This document shows positions 7,375 through 13,977 of a stretch of 14,827 nucleotides of DNA, piece after piece. The number at the start of each line of letters is the position of its first letter. Position 1 is the first letter of the stretch. Position numbers and translations under genes: made by a program. Under the pieces are notes generated by a model that saw only the letters and a list, made by a program, of their open reading frames with translations, was not told where the DNA came from and searched no databases. This stretch comes from Alphaproteobacteria bacterium (lineage in GTDB: Bacteria; Pseudomonadota; Alphaproteobacteria; Micavibrionales; SZUA-601): assembly GCA_003250865.1 (NCBI GenBank), contig QKJH01000171.1:1-14827 (forward strand). The letters run 5' to 3'.

Positions 7375-9170
7375 CTAGCGCCATTGTCGAAAACCTACGT
7401 CAACATATAGCCGATTACCAATTGGATGGCTATATCGTGCCGCGTGCGGATGAGTGGCAAGGCGAGTATGTTGCACCCTATGCCGAGCGCCTGAGCACAT
7501 TGACAGGGTTTAGCGGCTCCTACGGGTTTGCCGTTATCGCCGCCGATTCCGCTGCTTTATTTGTTGATAGCCGCTATACCGTACAAGCCAAAGGGCAGGT
7601 TGACGGTGCAATCTTCGACATTTTGCAAATCCCGGACAACCGTATTTCCACATGGCTTGGCCGCGCCTTACCCAAAGGCGGCAAAGTCGGATTTGACCCT
7701 TGGCTATTCACGGTAGAGTGGATAGAAAGTATGGGAAAACTGCTTTCCGCATTTAATATTACACTTGTCCCTGTCGAAGAAAATTTGGTTGATCGTGCCG
7801 CTGAATCTATTGCAAAACGCGACTTTTCACCGGTTATGGTACACCCCTCTCAATTTTCAGGGCGCGATACTGCCGATAAAATTGCCGATGTTAAGACGGC
7901 TTTGCAGACAAAAAACCGTGATTACTTTCTTATCAATGATCCCGCATCCGTATCATGGCTTTTGAATATTCGAGCGCAGGATGTGGCACATACTCCCTAT
8001 GTTCTATCGCGCGCACTTGTTTCCCGTGATGGCGGCGTAATGTTGTTTGTTCACCCGTCCCGCGTGGACGATGCCATTCAGAAGTTTTGGGGGAATGCTG
8101 TTTCCGTTATTCATCCCGACGAGATGGCCGACACACTCCACCGTATCGGCGGGCAAGGCAGCGTTGTCTTTGGCATTGACAAATGCAGTTGTCCGTTTGC
8201 TATGGGTCAAATGCTGCATGATGCGCATATTACCCCTGTCTTTGATACCGACCCTTGTGAAAAACTCAAAGCGTGTAAGAACCCGATTGAAATAGCCGGT
8301 ATGCGCCAAGCTCATGTCAATGATGCCGTGGCACTGATACGGTTTTTCTGTTGGCTGGAAACACAAGGATTAAAAGACAAGCCCAATGAATATGATGTAG
8401 GTGCAAAACTGCATGAATTTCGTGCCGATAACCCCGATTGTACGGACGACAGCTTTGATGCCATTGTCGGATTTGCCGAAAACGGTGCTATTGTGCATTA
8501 CCGTGCCGAGCCCGATACGGCCAAAACCGTGTCCGGTGATGGGCTGCTGTTGATTGATTCCGGTGGACAATACCCGTACGGTACGACCGACATCACCCGC
8601 ACCATTGCCATCGGCACCCCCACCAAAGAAATGAAAGCCCGTTATACCGATGTAGTCAAAGGGCATATTGCACTGGCCACGGCACGTTTTCCGGCCGATA
8701 CGTGCGGCAAACAGCTGGATGCGCTGGCACGACAGTTTTTGTGGCAAAACGGGTGTGATTACGGCCATGGCACAGGACACGGTGTCGGCGCTTACCTGTC
8801 GGTACATGAGGGCCCGCAATCCATTTCACCGCGCGGCAAAGATACGCCGCTGGAGCCCGGAATGGTGTTATCGAATGAGCCGGGTTATTACAAGGAAAAT
8901 TCTTTTGGCATCCGCTTTGAAAATCTAATGGTGGTAGCCGATGATACCCAAAAAACGGATGAGCGCCCCATGCTGAGCTTTCATACGCTAAGCCTATTTC
9001 CTCTTGATTTGTCACTAATCGACACCGCGCGCCTGACCTCTGATGAAATAGCCTGGATTGATTCCTACCATACCACCATCCGAGAGACATTATTACCTCT
9101 TCTTGATAAGCATCACGCAAAATGGTTGAAAAATAAAACAGCCCGTCTAAAAAAAACGGGCTGGCTATAG
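7371..9170 (+). CDS. pepP: Xaa-Pro aminopeptidase (M24B, long three-domain form)
   Basis: This metallopeptidase removes an N-terminal residue preceding proline. The 599-residue length fits the long APP1/XPNPEP1-like form: two creatinase-like N-terminal domains (about 5-130 and 140-300), a pita-bread catalytic domain (about 310-530) and a C-terminal extension. The five metal ligands are visible: D396 in LLIDSGGQY, D407 in TTDITRT, H470 in GHGTGHGVG, E503 in SNEPGYY and E517 in IRFENL. H376 (GAIVHY) fits the proton-shuttle position. There is no signal peptide, so it is cytosolic. The start overlaps the NUDIX stop by 4 bases. The last codons (about residues 590-598) also form the terminator of the opposing HAD gene. 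The symbol is by family; long forms are sometimes named differently. Confidence 0.94.
   Translation: MTSAIVENLRQHIADYQLDGYIVPRADEWQGEYVAPYAERLSTLTGFSGSYGFAVIAADSAALFVDSRYTVQAKGQVDGAIFDILQIPDNRISTWLGRALPKGGKVGFDPWLFTVEWIESMGKLLSAFNITLVPVEENLVDRAAESIAKRDFSPVMVHPSQFSGRDTADKIADVKTALQTKNRDYFLINDPASVSWLLNIRAQDVAHTPYVLSRALVSRDGGVMLFVHPSRVDDAIQKFWGNAVSVIHPDEMADTLHRIGGQGSVVFGIDKCSCPFAMGQMLHDAHITPVFDTDPCEKLKACKNPIEIAGMRQAHVNDAVALIRFFCWLETQGLKDKPNEYDVGAKLHEFRADNPDCTDDSFDAIVGFAENGAIVHYRAEPDTAKTVSGDGLLLIDSGGQYPYGTTDITRTIAIGTPTKEMKARYTDVVKGHIALATARFPADTCGKQLDALARQFLWQNGCDYGHGTGHGVGAYLSVHEGPQSISPRGKDTPLEPGMVLSNEPGYYKENSFGIRFENLMVVADDTQKTDERPMLSFHTLSLFPLDLSLIDTARLTSDEIAWIDSYHTTIRETLLPLLDKHHAKWLKNKTARLKKTGWL
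9129..9163 (-). terminator. Intrinsic terminator of the unknown-HAD unit, embedded in the 3' end of pepP
   Basis: On the minus strand an 8-bp perfect stem CAGCCCGT/ACGGGCTG (9163-9156 with 9146-9139) encloses a 9-base T-rich loop and is followed by TTTTATTTTT (9138-9129). This is a classical Rho-independent terminator. It starts 9 bases beyond the HAD stop codon. In the plus direction the same hairpin is followed by GCTATAGG with no T-run, so it should not terminate pepP transcripts efficiently. Confidence 0.85.
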
Positions 9171-9171
9171 G

Positions 9172-9906
9172 CTATTTCGGCTGCATGCCGTTATTGTTAA
9201 GACTTGGCCTACATATCATCTTCTGTTCAATGGTCTTTATAATATCAGGAACTTCACTGATATTGTCGGCATGATATAAATTCGCATGCGATGAATGGTC
9301 ATCCTGTGTATTTTCGCCATTCCAATGGTGACGCGGTATATAAATACCATTGCCGCCGCATTCTAGAACCGGATGAATATCGGTTTTAAGGGTATTGCCC
9401 ACCATGACAAATTCGGACGGATTAATTTTGTACTTATCAAAAACCTGATCCTTATATTCCGCTGCATCTTTCGTATTCATTATCTGAAAATCATGAACGA
9501 ACGGACGCAACCCCGACTTTGTGATGGAAATAATCTGTTCCTGAAGCTGGCCTTTGGTGATAATCATTAAATGATAATCTTGCTGCAACGCCTGTAGTGT
9601 TTCCGTCACATTGTCATAGTTTTCAATCGGGCGGGTTGTCAGAGTTGTCTTCAACTCCTTATATGATTCCATATCACCAGCGGACAGTTGCCCATCACGC
9701 AGTTCCATTAGCGTTTCAAGATAGGCCTTACACACCGGTGTTGTTCCCAACCCAAAATAGGATGAATCACCCAGCAGCTTTTGAACATAGTGATTGTACC
9801 CTTCCTCGCCAATTTGGCCTATTACAATGTCATGTCCGGCATCATAATAGAGTTGCGTCGGCCATAATGTATCATCGGCGTCAAAGCCAATTACTTTTAT
9901 AGGCAT
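9172..9906 (-). CDS. HAD-superfamily hydrolase
   Basis: The 244-residue protein has the haloacid dehalogenase motifs: motif I GFDADDTLW (7-15, nucleophile D9 and acid D11), motif II IITKG (115-119, T117), a motif III lysine in the NTKDAAEYKDQVF stretch (K146 or K152) and motif IV VGNTLKTDIHP (169-179, D176). The insert between motifs I and II is helical, as in cap type C1. These proteins are usually phosphatases acting on small metabolites; the substrate is not deducible. The ATG has GAAAG 7 bases upstream. The gene follows the unrecognised gene by 11 bases, so the two are probably co-transcribed. Its stop codon lies 1 base from the pepP stop on the opposite strand. Confidence 0.88.
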   Translation of the reverse strand: MPIKVIGFDADDTLWPTQLYYDAGHDIVIGQIGEEGYNHYVQKLLGDSSYFGLGTTPVCKAYLETLMELRDGQLSAGDMESYKELKTTLTTRPIENYDNVTETLQALQQDYHLMIITKGQLQEQIISITKSGLRPFVHDFQIMNTKDAAEYKDQVFDKYKINPSEFVMVGNTLKTDIHPVLECGGNGIYIPRHHWNGENTQDDHSSHANLYHADNISEVPDIIKTIEQKMICRPSLNNNGMQPK

Positions 9907-9917
9907 AGGAAGTCTTT

Positions 9918-10502
9918 CTATTGAATATCAAACCCCGGTATTTGCCCCGGGTGACGGTTACCGTATCGGGCTTGGATATCGGCTTTGTTATCTGTGTAGT
10001 CTTTTTGTTTTCTTATTTTTTCCTGTTTGATAATATCCGGAGCTTTTTGCCCATCAATAGAAAGTTTATCTGTTACCGCCATGACGTCATTCTGACCGTA
10101 AGAAAACTTGTCTTTTTGTACCTGCCAAACCATCTCGTTTTGTAACATGACCAGAGCTTGAAGGTGAACGGGCTTGATATAAAATTCTTCTTGGTTCTCT
10201 TCCATTTGGAAATCCAAGGACTGTTTTATTTCCTGAAAACATTCTTTGGCTGTCATCAATTCGGATTCATCATAAAAATCATCCTTTGCCATCAAGTTTT
10301 CAACAGCAGCCTGAACGTAATCCTTACGTTCCTCTTCGATAAACAAGGCAGCCGTTCCGCTTAAGGCAACTCCCCACTCGTCTTGTGAGATTGTTACAAG
10401 GTTTTTTTCATCATCGAATAAATGATTAATGGTCAGGTTTAGTATTTTGCCACGACGGCCTTTACACTGGAAATTGTCTCTTTCTTCTACCACGATACAC
10501 AC
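9918..10502 (-). CDS. Protein of unknown function, soluble and charged
   Basis: I do not recognise this 194-residue protein. It has no signal peptide, membrane span or known catalytic motif. It is rich in Glu, Asp, Lys and Gln, has a predicted-helical middle (about 55-130) and ends in a basic/polar tail with QARYGNRHPGQIPGFDIQ. The first segment (GRRGKILNLTINHLFDD, 16-32) could begin a beta-rich domain. The open frame begins with GTG at 10502, but AAGAGG overlaps that codon. An in-frame GTG at 10493 lies 8 bases after AAGAGG and is the better start. A promoter-like sequence lies just upstream and the HAD gene follows after 11 bases, so the two probably act or are expressed together. The reading is supported by gap-free context, promoter and terminator rather than homology. 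Confidence 0.72.
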   Translation of the reverse strand: MCIVVEERDNFQCKGRRGKILNLTINHLFDDEKNLVTISQDEWGVALSGTAALFIEEERKDYVQAAVENLMAKDDFYDESELMTAKECFQEIKQSLDFQMEENQEEFYIKPVHLQALVMLQNEMVWQVQKDKFSYGQNDVMAVTDKLSIDGQKAPDIIKQEKIRKQKDYTDNKADIQARYGNRHPGQIPGFDIQ

Positions 10503-10534
10503 CTCTTAGTATTATGAAAAACTCTTCCTTGTCC

Positions 10535-10563
10535 TTTATACCGTACTTTTACCATATACGCAA
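10535..10563 (-). promoter_or_regulatory. Probable promoter of the unknown-HAD unit
   Basis: On the minus strand TTGCGT (10563-10558) and TATAAA (10540-10535) are separated by exactly 17 bases. Transcription would start near 10528, about 35 bases before the better GTG start. The -35 begins 2 bases after the T-run of the rpsU terminator, so termination and re-initiation sites are nearly contiguous. Confidence 0.5.
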
Positions 10564-10564
10564 G

Positions 10565-10596
10565 AAAAAACCCGCGCAAGACATATCTTGCGCAGG
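10565..10596 (-). terminator. Intrinsic terminator of rpsU
   Basis: On the minus strand GCGC-rich arms TCTTGCGC and GCGCAAGA (8 bp, perfect; 10586-10593 with 10574-10581) enclose a 4-base loop and are extended by two G:C pairs past one C-A mismatch. A run of six T follows (10570-10565). The structure starts 35 bases after the rpsU stop. In the plus direction the same stem is followed by TTTTATTT, so it may work weakly in both directions, although no plus-strand gene ends here. Confidence 0.9.
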
Positions 10597-10631
10597 TTTT
10601 ATTTGTCTGTGTTTACAATCTTTTGCCGGTT

Positions 10632-10847
10632 TTAATAACCGTCGCGCTCTTTGCGTTTACGCTCGAGCTTGCGAAGGCGACGAACTGCTTCGTCTTTTTT
10701 ACGGGCACGGATTTCAGAAGGTTTTTCAAAATGCTTGCGACGTTTGATTTCCTTGAAAATCCCTTCGCGCTGCATTTTCTTCTTCAGTGCACGCAGACCT
10801 TGCTCAAGATCGTTATTGCGAATCGTTACCTGAACGATGGCAATCAC
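10632..10847 (-). CDS. rpsU: 30S ribosomal protein S21
   Basis: S21 is a small basic protein of the 30S platform near the anti-Shine-Dalgarno end of 16S rRNA. The 71-residue sequence has the diagnostic core RNNDLEQGLRALKKKMQREG (about 10-29), then a KPSEIRARKK stretch and a very basic helical tail. Length fits the family. The longest frame starts with GTG at 10847, only one or two bases after AAAGGA, which is unusually tight. The ATG at 10849 is out of frame and runs straight into TGA. The exact N-terminus is therefore uncertain; residues from VQVTIRNND on are secure. A perfect 7-bp dyad (10852-10866) overlaps the Shine-Dalgarno sequence. The APH gene ends 97 bases upstream on the same strand, and a strong terminator follows. 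Confidence 0.96.
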   Translation of the reverse strand: MIAIVQVTIRNNDLEQGLRALKKKMQREGIFKEIKRRKHFEKPSEIRARKKDEAVRRLRKLERKRKERDGY

Positions 10848-10851
10848 ATCC

Positions 10852-10866
10852 TTTCTAGTCTAGAAA
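10852..10866 (-). promoter_or_regulatory. Perfect dyad overlapping the rpsU ribosome-binding site
   Basis: TTTCTAG and CTAGAAA are exact inverted copies around a single central base. The right arm (minus-strand reading) supplies the AAA of the AAAGGA Shine-Dalgarno sequence, 4 to 5 bases before the GTG start. It could be a protein operator or an RNA hairpin (5-bp stem, 5-base loop) that hides part of the ribosome-binding site. Function is inferred; the symmetry is seen directly. Confidence 0.4.
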
Positions 10867-10944
10867 TTACCATTATGCATGACCATCACGCATAACATGT
10901 GCGCGTTTTGTAGCAGAAAACCTTTAAAAAAGAAAGTTTTTTCT

Positions 10945-11967
10945 TTATTCGGGGACAAAGAGGGACATTTTTTCGCGGATTTCTTCGGCTGAGAATAACC
11001 GCCCTCCCCAGATTGCTTGAACCTGATTAATCTTGCGGGCATATTGGCTAACCACATAATCCTGAACATCCGGCGACTCATTGGGATTAACCACATGCTG
11101 ATGAGCACGAACCGTATCAATAATCAGACTTTTCACACGCTGCAGAATAAAATGCCGCTCAATGTCCTTGTCTATACCTTGGATAAACTCTTCGGAAACC
11201 GTCTGTTTTATTTCGTGCAGAAAACACTCTTTTTCTTCCGGCGTATAGTACATTTTATGAATATGTACCGCCAAATCATAAACAGGATCCGTTATCAGGG
11301 ACTTTTCCCAATCCAAGAACCATGACTTCCCGTCTTTGACAATGACATTTTTACGGTGAATATCGCAATGCCCAAAGACAAGGGGGCGCGGTGTTAAAAG
11401 AGCACCTAATCCAGACGTATATTCAAACGGATCGGCAGGCATACCGAATGTTTCATAAAGCTTTTTATAACTGTTTTTAAAACGATTATAAACGCTACGA
11501 ACCATATCCTCTTCGCGTTTATAAAAGCCTTGGACATCATTACCACATGGCCAATCATCGGGGAAAAAATGTTTGAGCGGCACAAAGTCCATTTGCCACA
11601 ACGTATTGGTCAGACGGACAACATCACTAATAAAATGCCCGGGGAGAAGGGTGCCCCTCGGGTGTGTGTCATTCAGAACATCCCCTTCTATAAATCCCTC
11701 AACATAAAAATATGGTTCATTTGAAATGCCATAAACAGCAGGAACCGGTATATCCGTTTGTGAAGAAATATGGCGAAGGACTACTTCTTCATGCACATAA
11801 CCCAAATCCATTTCTTCTGCGCCGGCAATCGGTTGACGCACAACACAATCTTGTCCATTAATATCAATCTGATAATTTTCGTTATAGTAGCCGCACAGCT
11901 GATGCCCGTTTTTCTTGGCTCGGGACAACAGCTCGGTATTATCGTACTGCACACCAAACAATTCCAT
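10945..11967 (-). CDS. APH/choline-kinase-fold phosphotransferase, coupled to tadC
   Basis: The 340-residue protein belongs to the aminoglycoside-phosphotransferase/kinase-like fold. The catalytic loop reads FGHCDIHRKNVIV (198-210; D202 and N207 in the HxDxxxxN pattern) and the metal-binding segment is WFLDWEKSLITDPVYDLA (216-233, D219). The N-lobe has VVRQP (42-46), with Arg where many relatives carry Lys, and a conserved-looking acidic HEE (59-61). Active kinase chemistry is plausible. The substrate (sugar, choline-like, antibiotic or protein) cannot be told, and resistance is not implied. The ATG (11967) is 3 bases after the tadC stop, and its Shine-Dalgarno GGAT lies inside the tadC stop region, so translation is probably coupled. 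No strong terminator separates it from rpsU. Confidence 0.87.
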   Translation of the reverse strand: MELFGVQYDNTELLSRAKKNGHQLCGYYNENYQIDINGQDCVVRQPIAGAEEMDLGYVHEEVVLRHISSQTDIPVPAVYGISNEPYFYVEGFIEGDVLNDTHPRGTLLPGHFISDVVRLTNTLWQMDFVPLKHFFPDDWPCGNDVQGFYKREEDMVRSVYNRFKNSYKKLYETFGMPADPFEYTSGLGALLTPRPLVFGHCDIHRKNVIVKDGKSWFLDWEKSLITDPVYDLAVHIHKMYYTPEEKECFLHEIKQTVSEEFIQGIDKDIERHFILQRVKSLIIDTVRAHQHVVNPNESPDVQDYVVSQYARKINQVQAIWGGRLFSAEEIREKMSLFVPE

Positions 11968-11970
11968 CTT

Positions 11971-12966
11971 TTATCCAAACGTTTGTGTTGCTTTAATAAT
12001 TGCCGGTGCCAGAATGACAACAAATAATGTTGGCAGAAAGAAAAGAATCATCGGCACGGTCAATTTTGGGGGCAATGCAGCCGCTTTACGTTCAGCTTCG
12101 GAAAGACGCATGTCACGCAGCTCCTCAGCCATGACACGCAGTGCCTGAGCCACCGATGTACCGTATTGTTCAGCCTGCACCATCGCGTTTGTAAAAGTGC
12201 GCACCGAAGGTACACCGCATCGCATGGCAAAATTCTGAAAAACACTGCGCCGATCATTGAGCATGGAAAGCTCTGCGGACAAAATACCCAATTCCTCAGC
12301 TAAAATGGTCGAATGGTCGGCAACCGCATCGGTAATTCTGTTAATTGCTGCTTCCAGACCAACACCGCCCTGAACGCAAATGAGCATCATGTCCAAAGCA
12401 TCAGGAAAGGCCAACTGGATTTCCTCCTGACGTTTTTGTGCATTATTTTGAACCATAAGCTTGGGTAAGAAAAAGCCGGCCAAGGCCACACCAAACAAAA
12501 TAATAAGTTTAACGTTATGAGCCAGTTCCTTTTCGGTGTTACTGACAAACATCCCTGCAATCAATGTAAAGACAATTGGTAATGCCATACGAGCAACAAT
12601 ATAAATAATTGGTGCATTTGGGGAACGATAGCCCGCCTGCACCATAATTCTGCGTATTTTGGCGCCACCCAGCTTCTCCAATGTAAACAAGGCTGCCATA
12701 CTTTCCTTGGACGACTGTTTTTTATTCAGGTCATCCTGTCTGGATTTTTCTTGGGGCATGCCTTCGGTCATAACCTGTTGGAAAACTTTTTTCCTTTGGT
12801 CACGAATAGCCTGGCGGACTATTTCGTTATGCTCCCGCCGTTTTATAAGCGGCAGAAGAATCACGACAACCGTGATAAAACAACATAGCATAGCCGCAAC
12901 AACGATGAAGCTGGCTCCATCCATATTCAGTTGTAATCCGCCAATGTTCAATGTTATTAGGTTCAT
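11971..12966 (-). CDS. tadC: Tad pilus assembly inner-membrane protein TadC (T2SSF domain)
   Basis: TadC is one of the two GspF-like inner-membrane platform proteins of the Tad/Flp type IVc pilus machine, paired with TadB and driven by the ATPase CpaF/TadA. The 331-residue protein has an N-terminal membrane helix (20-40), a charged cytoplasmic region (42-105), helices near 119-141 and 152-170, the T2SSF signature region (FPDALDMMLICVQGGVGLEAA, about 187-207, and VQAEQYGTSVAQALRVMAEE, 263-282) and a C-terminal helix (304-325). It starts with ATG 15 bases after the tadB stop, with AAAGG rather far upstream (12 bases). The APH gene is coupled directly after it, where many Tad loci carry tadD. 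Confidence 0.95.
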   Translation of the reverse strand: MNLITLNIGGLQLNMDGASFIVVAAMLCCFITVVVILLPLIKRREHNEIVRQAIRDQRKKVFQQVMTEGMPQEKSRQDDLNKKQSSKESMAALFTLEKLGGAKIRRIMVQAGYRSPNAPIIYIVARMALPIVFTLIAGMFVSNTEKELAHNVKLIILFGVALAGFFLPKLMVQNNAQKRQEEIQLAFPDALDMMLICVQGGVGLEAAINRITDAVADHSTILAEELGILSAELSMLNDRRSVFQNFAMRCGVPSVRTFTNAMVQAEQYGTSVAQALRVMAEELRDMRLSEAERKAAALPPKLTVPMILFFLPTLFVVILAPAIIKATQTFG

Positions 12967-12981
12967 TAAGTTATGTTGCCT

Positions 12982-13977
12982 TTATGCCTTGAAATTAATC
13001 ATCTGTTTCATTACCAGCACGCCAACGCCCATCCAGAATGCACACCCCCAAAGCAACGCTTTACCGATACCTGTTTCAATTAATATTGAGGTATAGCCCG
13101 GATTCATGGCATTCATGCCAAATCCAACAATCAGCGGCAGTGAGCCGATAATAATAGCCGAGGCTTTTGCTTCTGCCGACAAGGCCTGTACTTTACGCCG
13201 AAGACGAAACCGCGCACGAATAACTCGCGATAGATTGGTTAAAATTTCAGACAGGCTTGCACCGGTCTCACTTTGGATGGCAACACCTGTTGCAAACATT
13301 CGCATTTCAGTAAGCGGCACCCGTTCGGCTGAACGGTATACCGCCTCGGCCAATGACAACCCCACTTTTTGATTTTCATATATTTCCGACATCTCTTCGC
13401 CAATCGGCCCTTCAAATTCACGGGCACACATGGCAACCGCTTCGGCAACCGGCATCCCGGCACGCAAAAGCCGAACCGTGGCATCCAGCGCATCGGCAAA
13501 ATCCTCGAGAAATCTGTTCTGTCTGCGTTTTATTTTCCATTTCAGAAAAAAGCGCGGTAAGCCAAACAAGCCGACAAAACTGAACAAAACAACAGCCAAA
13601 CCCGGCATACCAACCACGCGCAAAATAATAAACAACACGATGGCGGTAATAACCGAATAAATCCAAAAACGGCCAACCGAAGTCTGTGAAAAACCGGCTT
13701 GAAGCAACATCATCTTTATAGAATTTTTCTTGGCTTGCTTGTCTTTTTCTTCGCGCGAAGAGTCACGTAATTTTTTTGCTATTTCTGCTCTTTTTTGCGC
13801 TTTGAGTTTTATATCATCACCGGGCATTCTGTTCGTGTTAATGCCGGCAATTTTTTTTAATTTGTTACTGTATGCCTCTTTGGCCTTTAATCGATTAGCA
13901 ATCCAGAATACAAGTAGGAAGACAACAAAAAAGATTGCTGTCAAAATAAAGATGAAGAACGTGGGATTATTCATCAT
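12982..13977 (-). CDS. tadB: Tad pilus assembly inner-membrane protein TadB (T2SSF domain)
   Basis: TadB is the partner platform protein of TadC in the Tad/Flp pilus system. The 331-residue protein has an N-terminal helix (7-27), a basic cytoplasmic stretch (30-90), hydrophobic segments near 105-145, and a T2SSF region with FADALDATVRLLRAGMPVAEAVAM (contains the FxDAL and LRAG-type pattern) and IQSETGASLSEILTNLSRVIR. The last hydrophobic segments lie at about 278-325. It overlaps the end of cpaF/tadA by 11 bases from the first of two adjacent ATGs, or 8 bases from the second. Either start is possible, as the sequence upstream is coding. TadB and TadC have the same length, consistent with an old duplication. 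Confidence 0.95.
   Translation of the reverse strand: MMNNPTFFIFILTAIFFVVFLLVFWIANRLKAKEAYSNKLKKIAGINTNRMPGDDIKLKAQKRAEIAKKLRDSSREEKDKQAKKNSIKMMLLQAGFSQTSVGRFWIYSVITAIVLFIILRVVGMPGLAVVLFSFVGLFGLPRFFLKWKIKRRQNRFLEDFADALDATVRLLRAGMPVAEAVAMCAREFEGPIGEEMSEIYENQKVGLSLAEAVYRSAERVPLTEMRMFATGVAIQSETGASLSEILTNLSRVIRARFRLRRKVQALSAEAKASAIIIGSLPLIVGFGMNAMNPGYTSILIETGIGKALLWGCAFWMGVGVLVMKQMINFKA

Noticed and set aside
10929..10946. Possible terminator after the APH gene (AAAGAAA/TTTCTTT inverted repeat followed by T)
   Set aside because: The stem is almost all A:T with one G:C pair and overlaps the stop codon region; too weak to call.
10945..11967. Aminoglycoside resistance gene
   Set aside because: The fold matches the APH superfamily only; the context is a pilus operon and no resistance-specific feature can be recognised.
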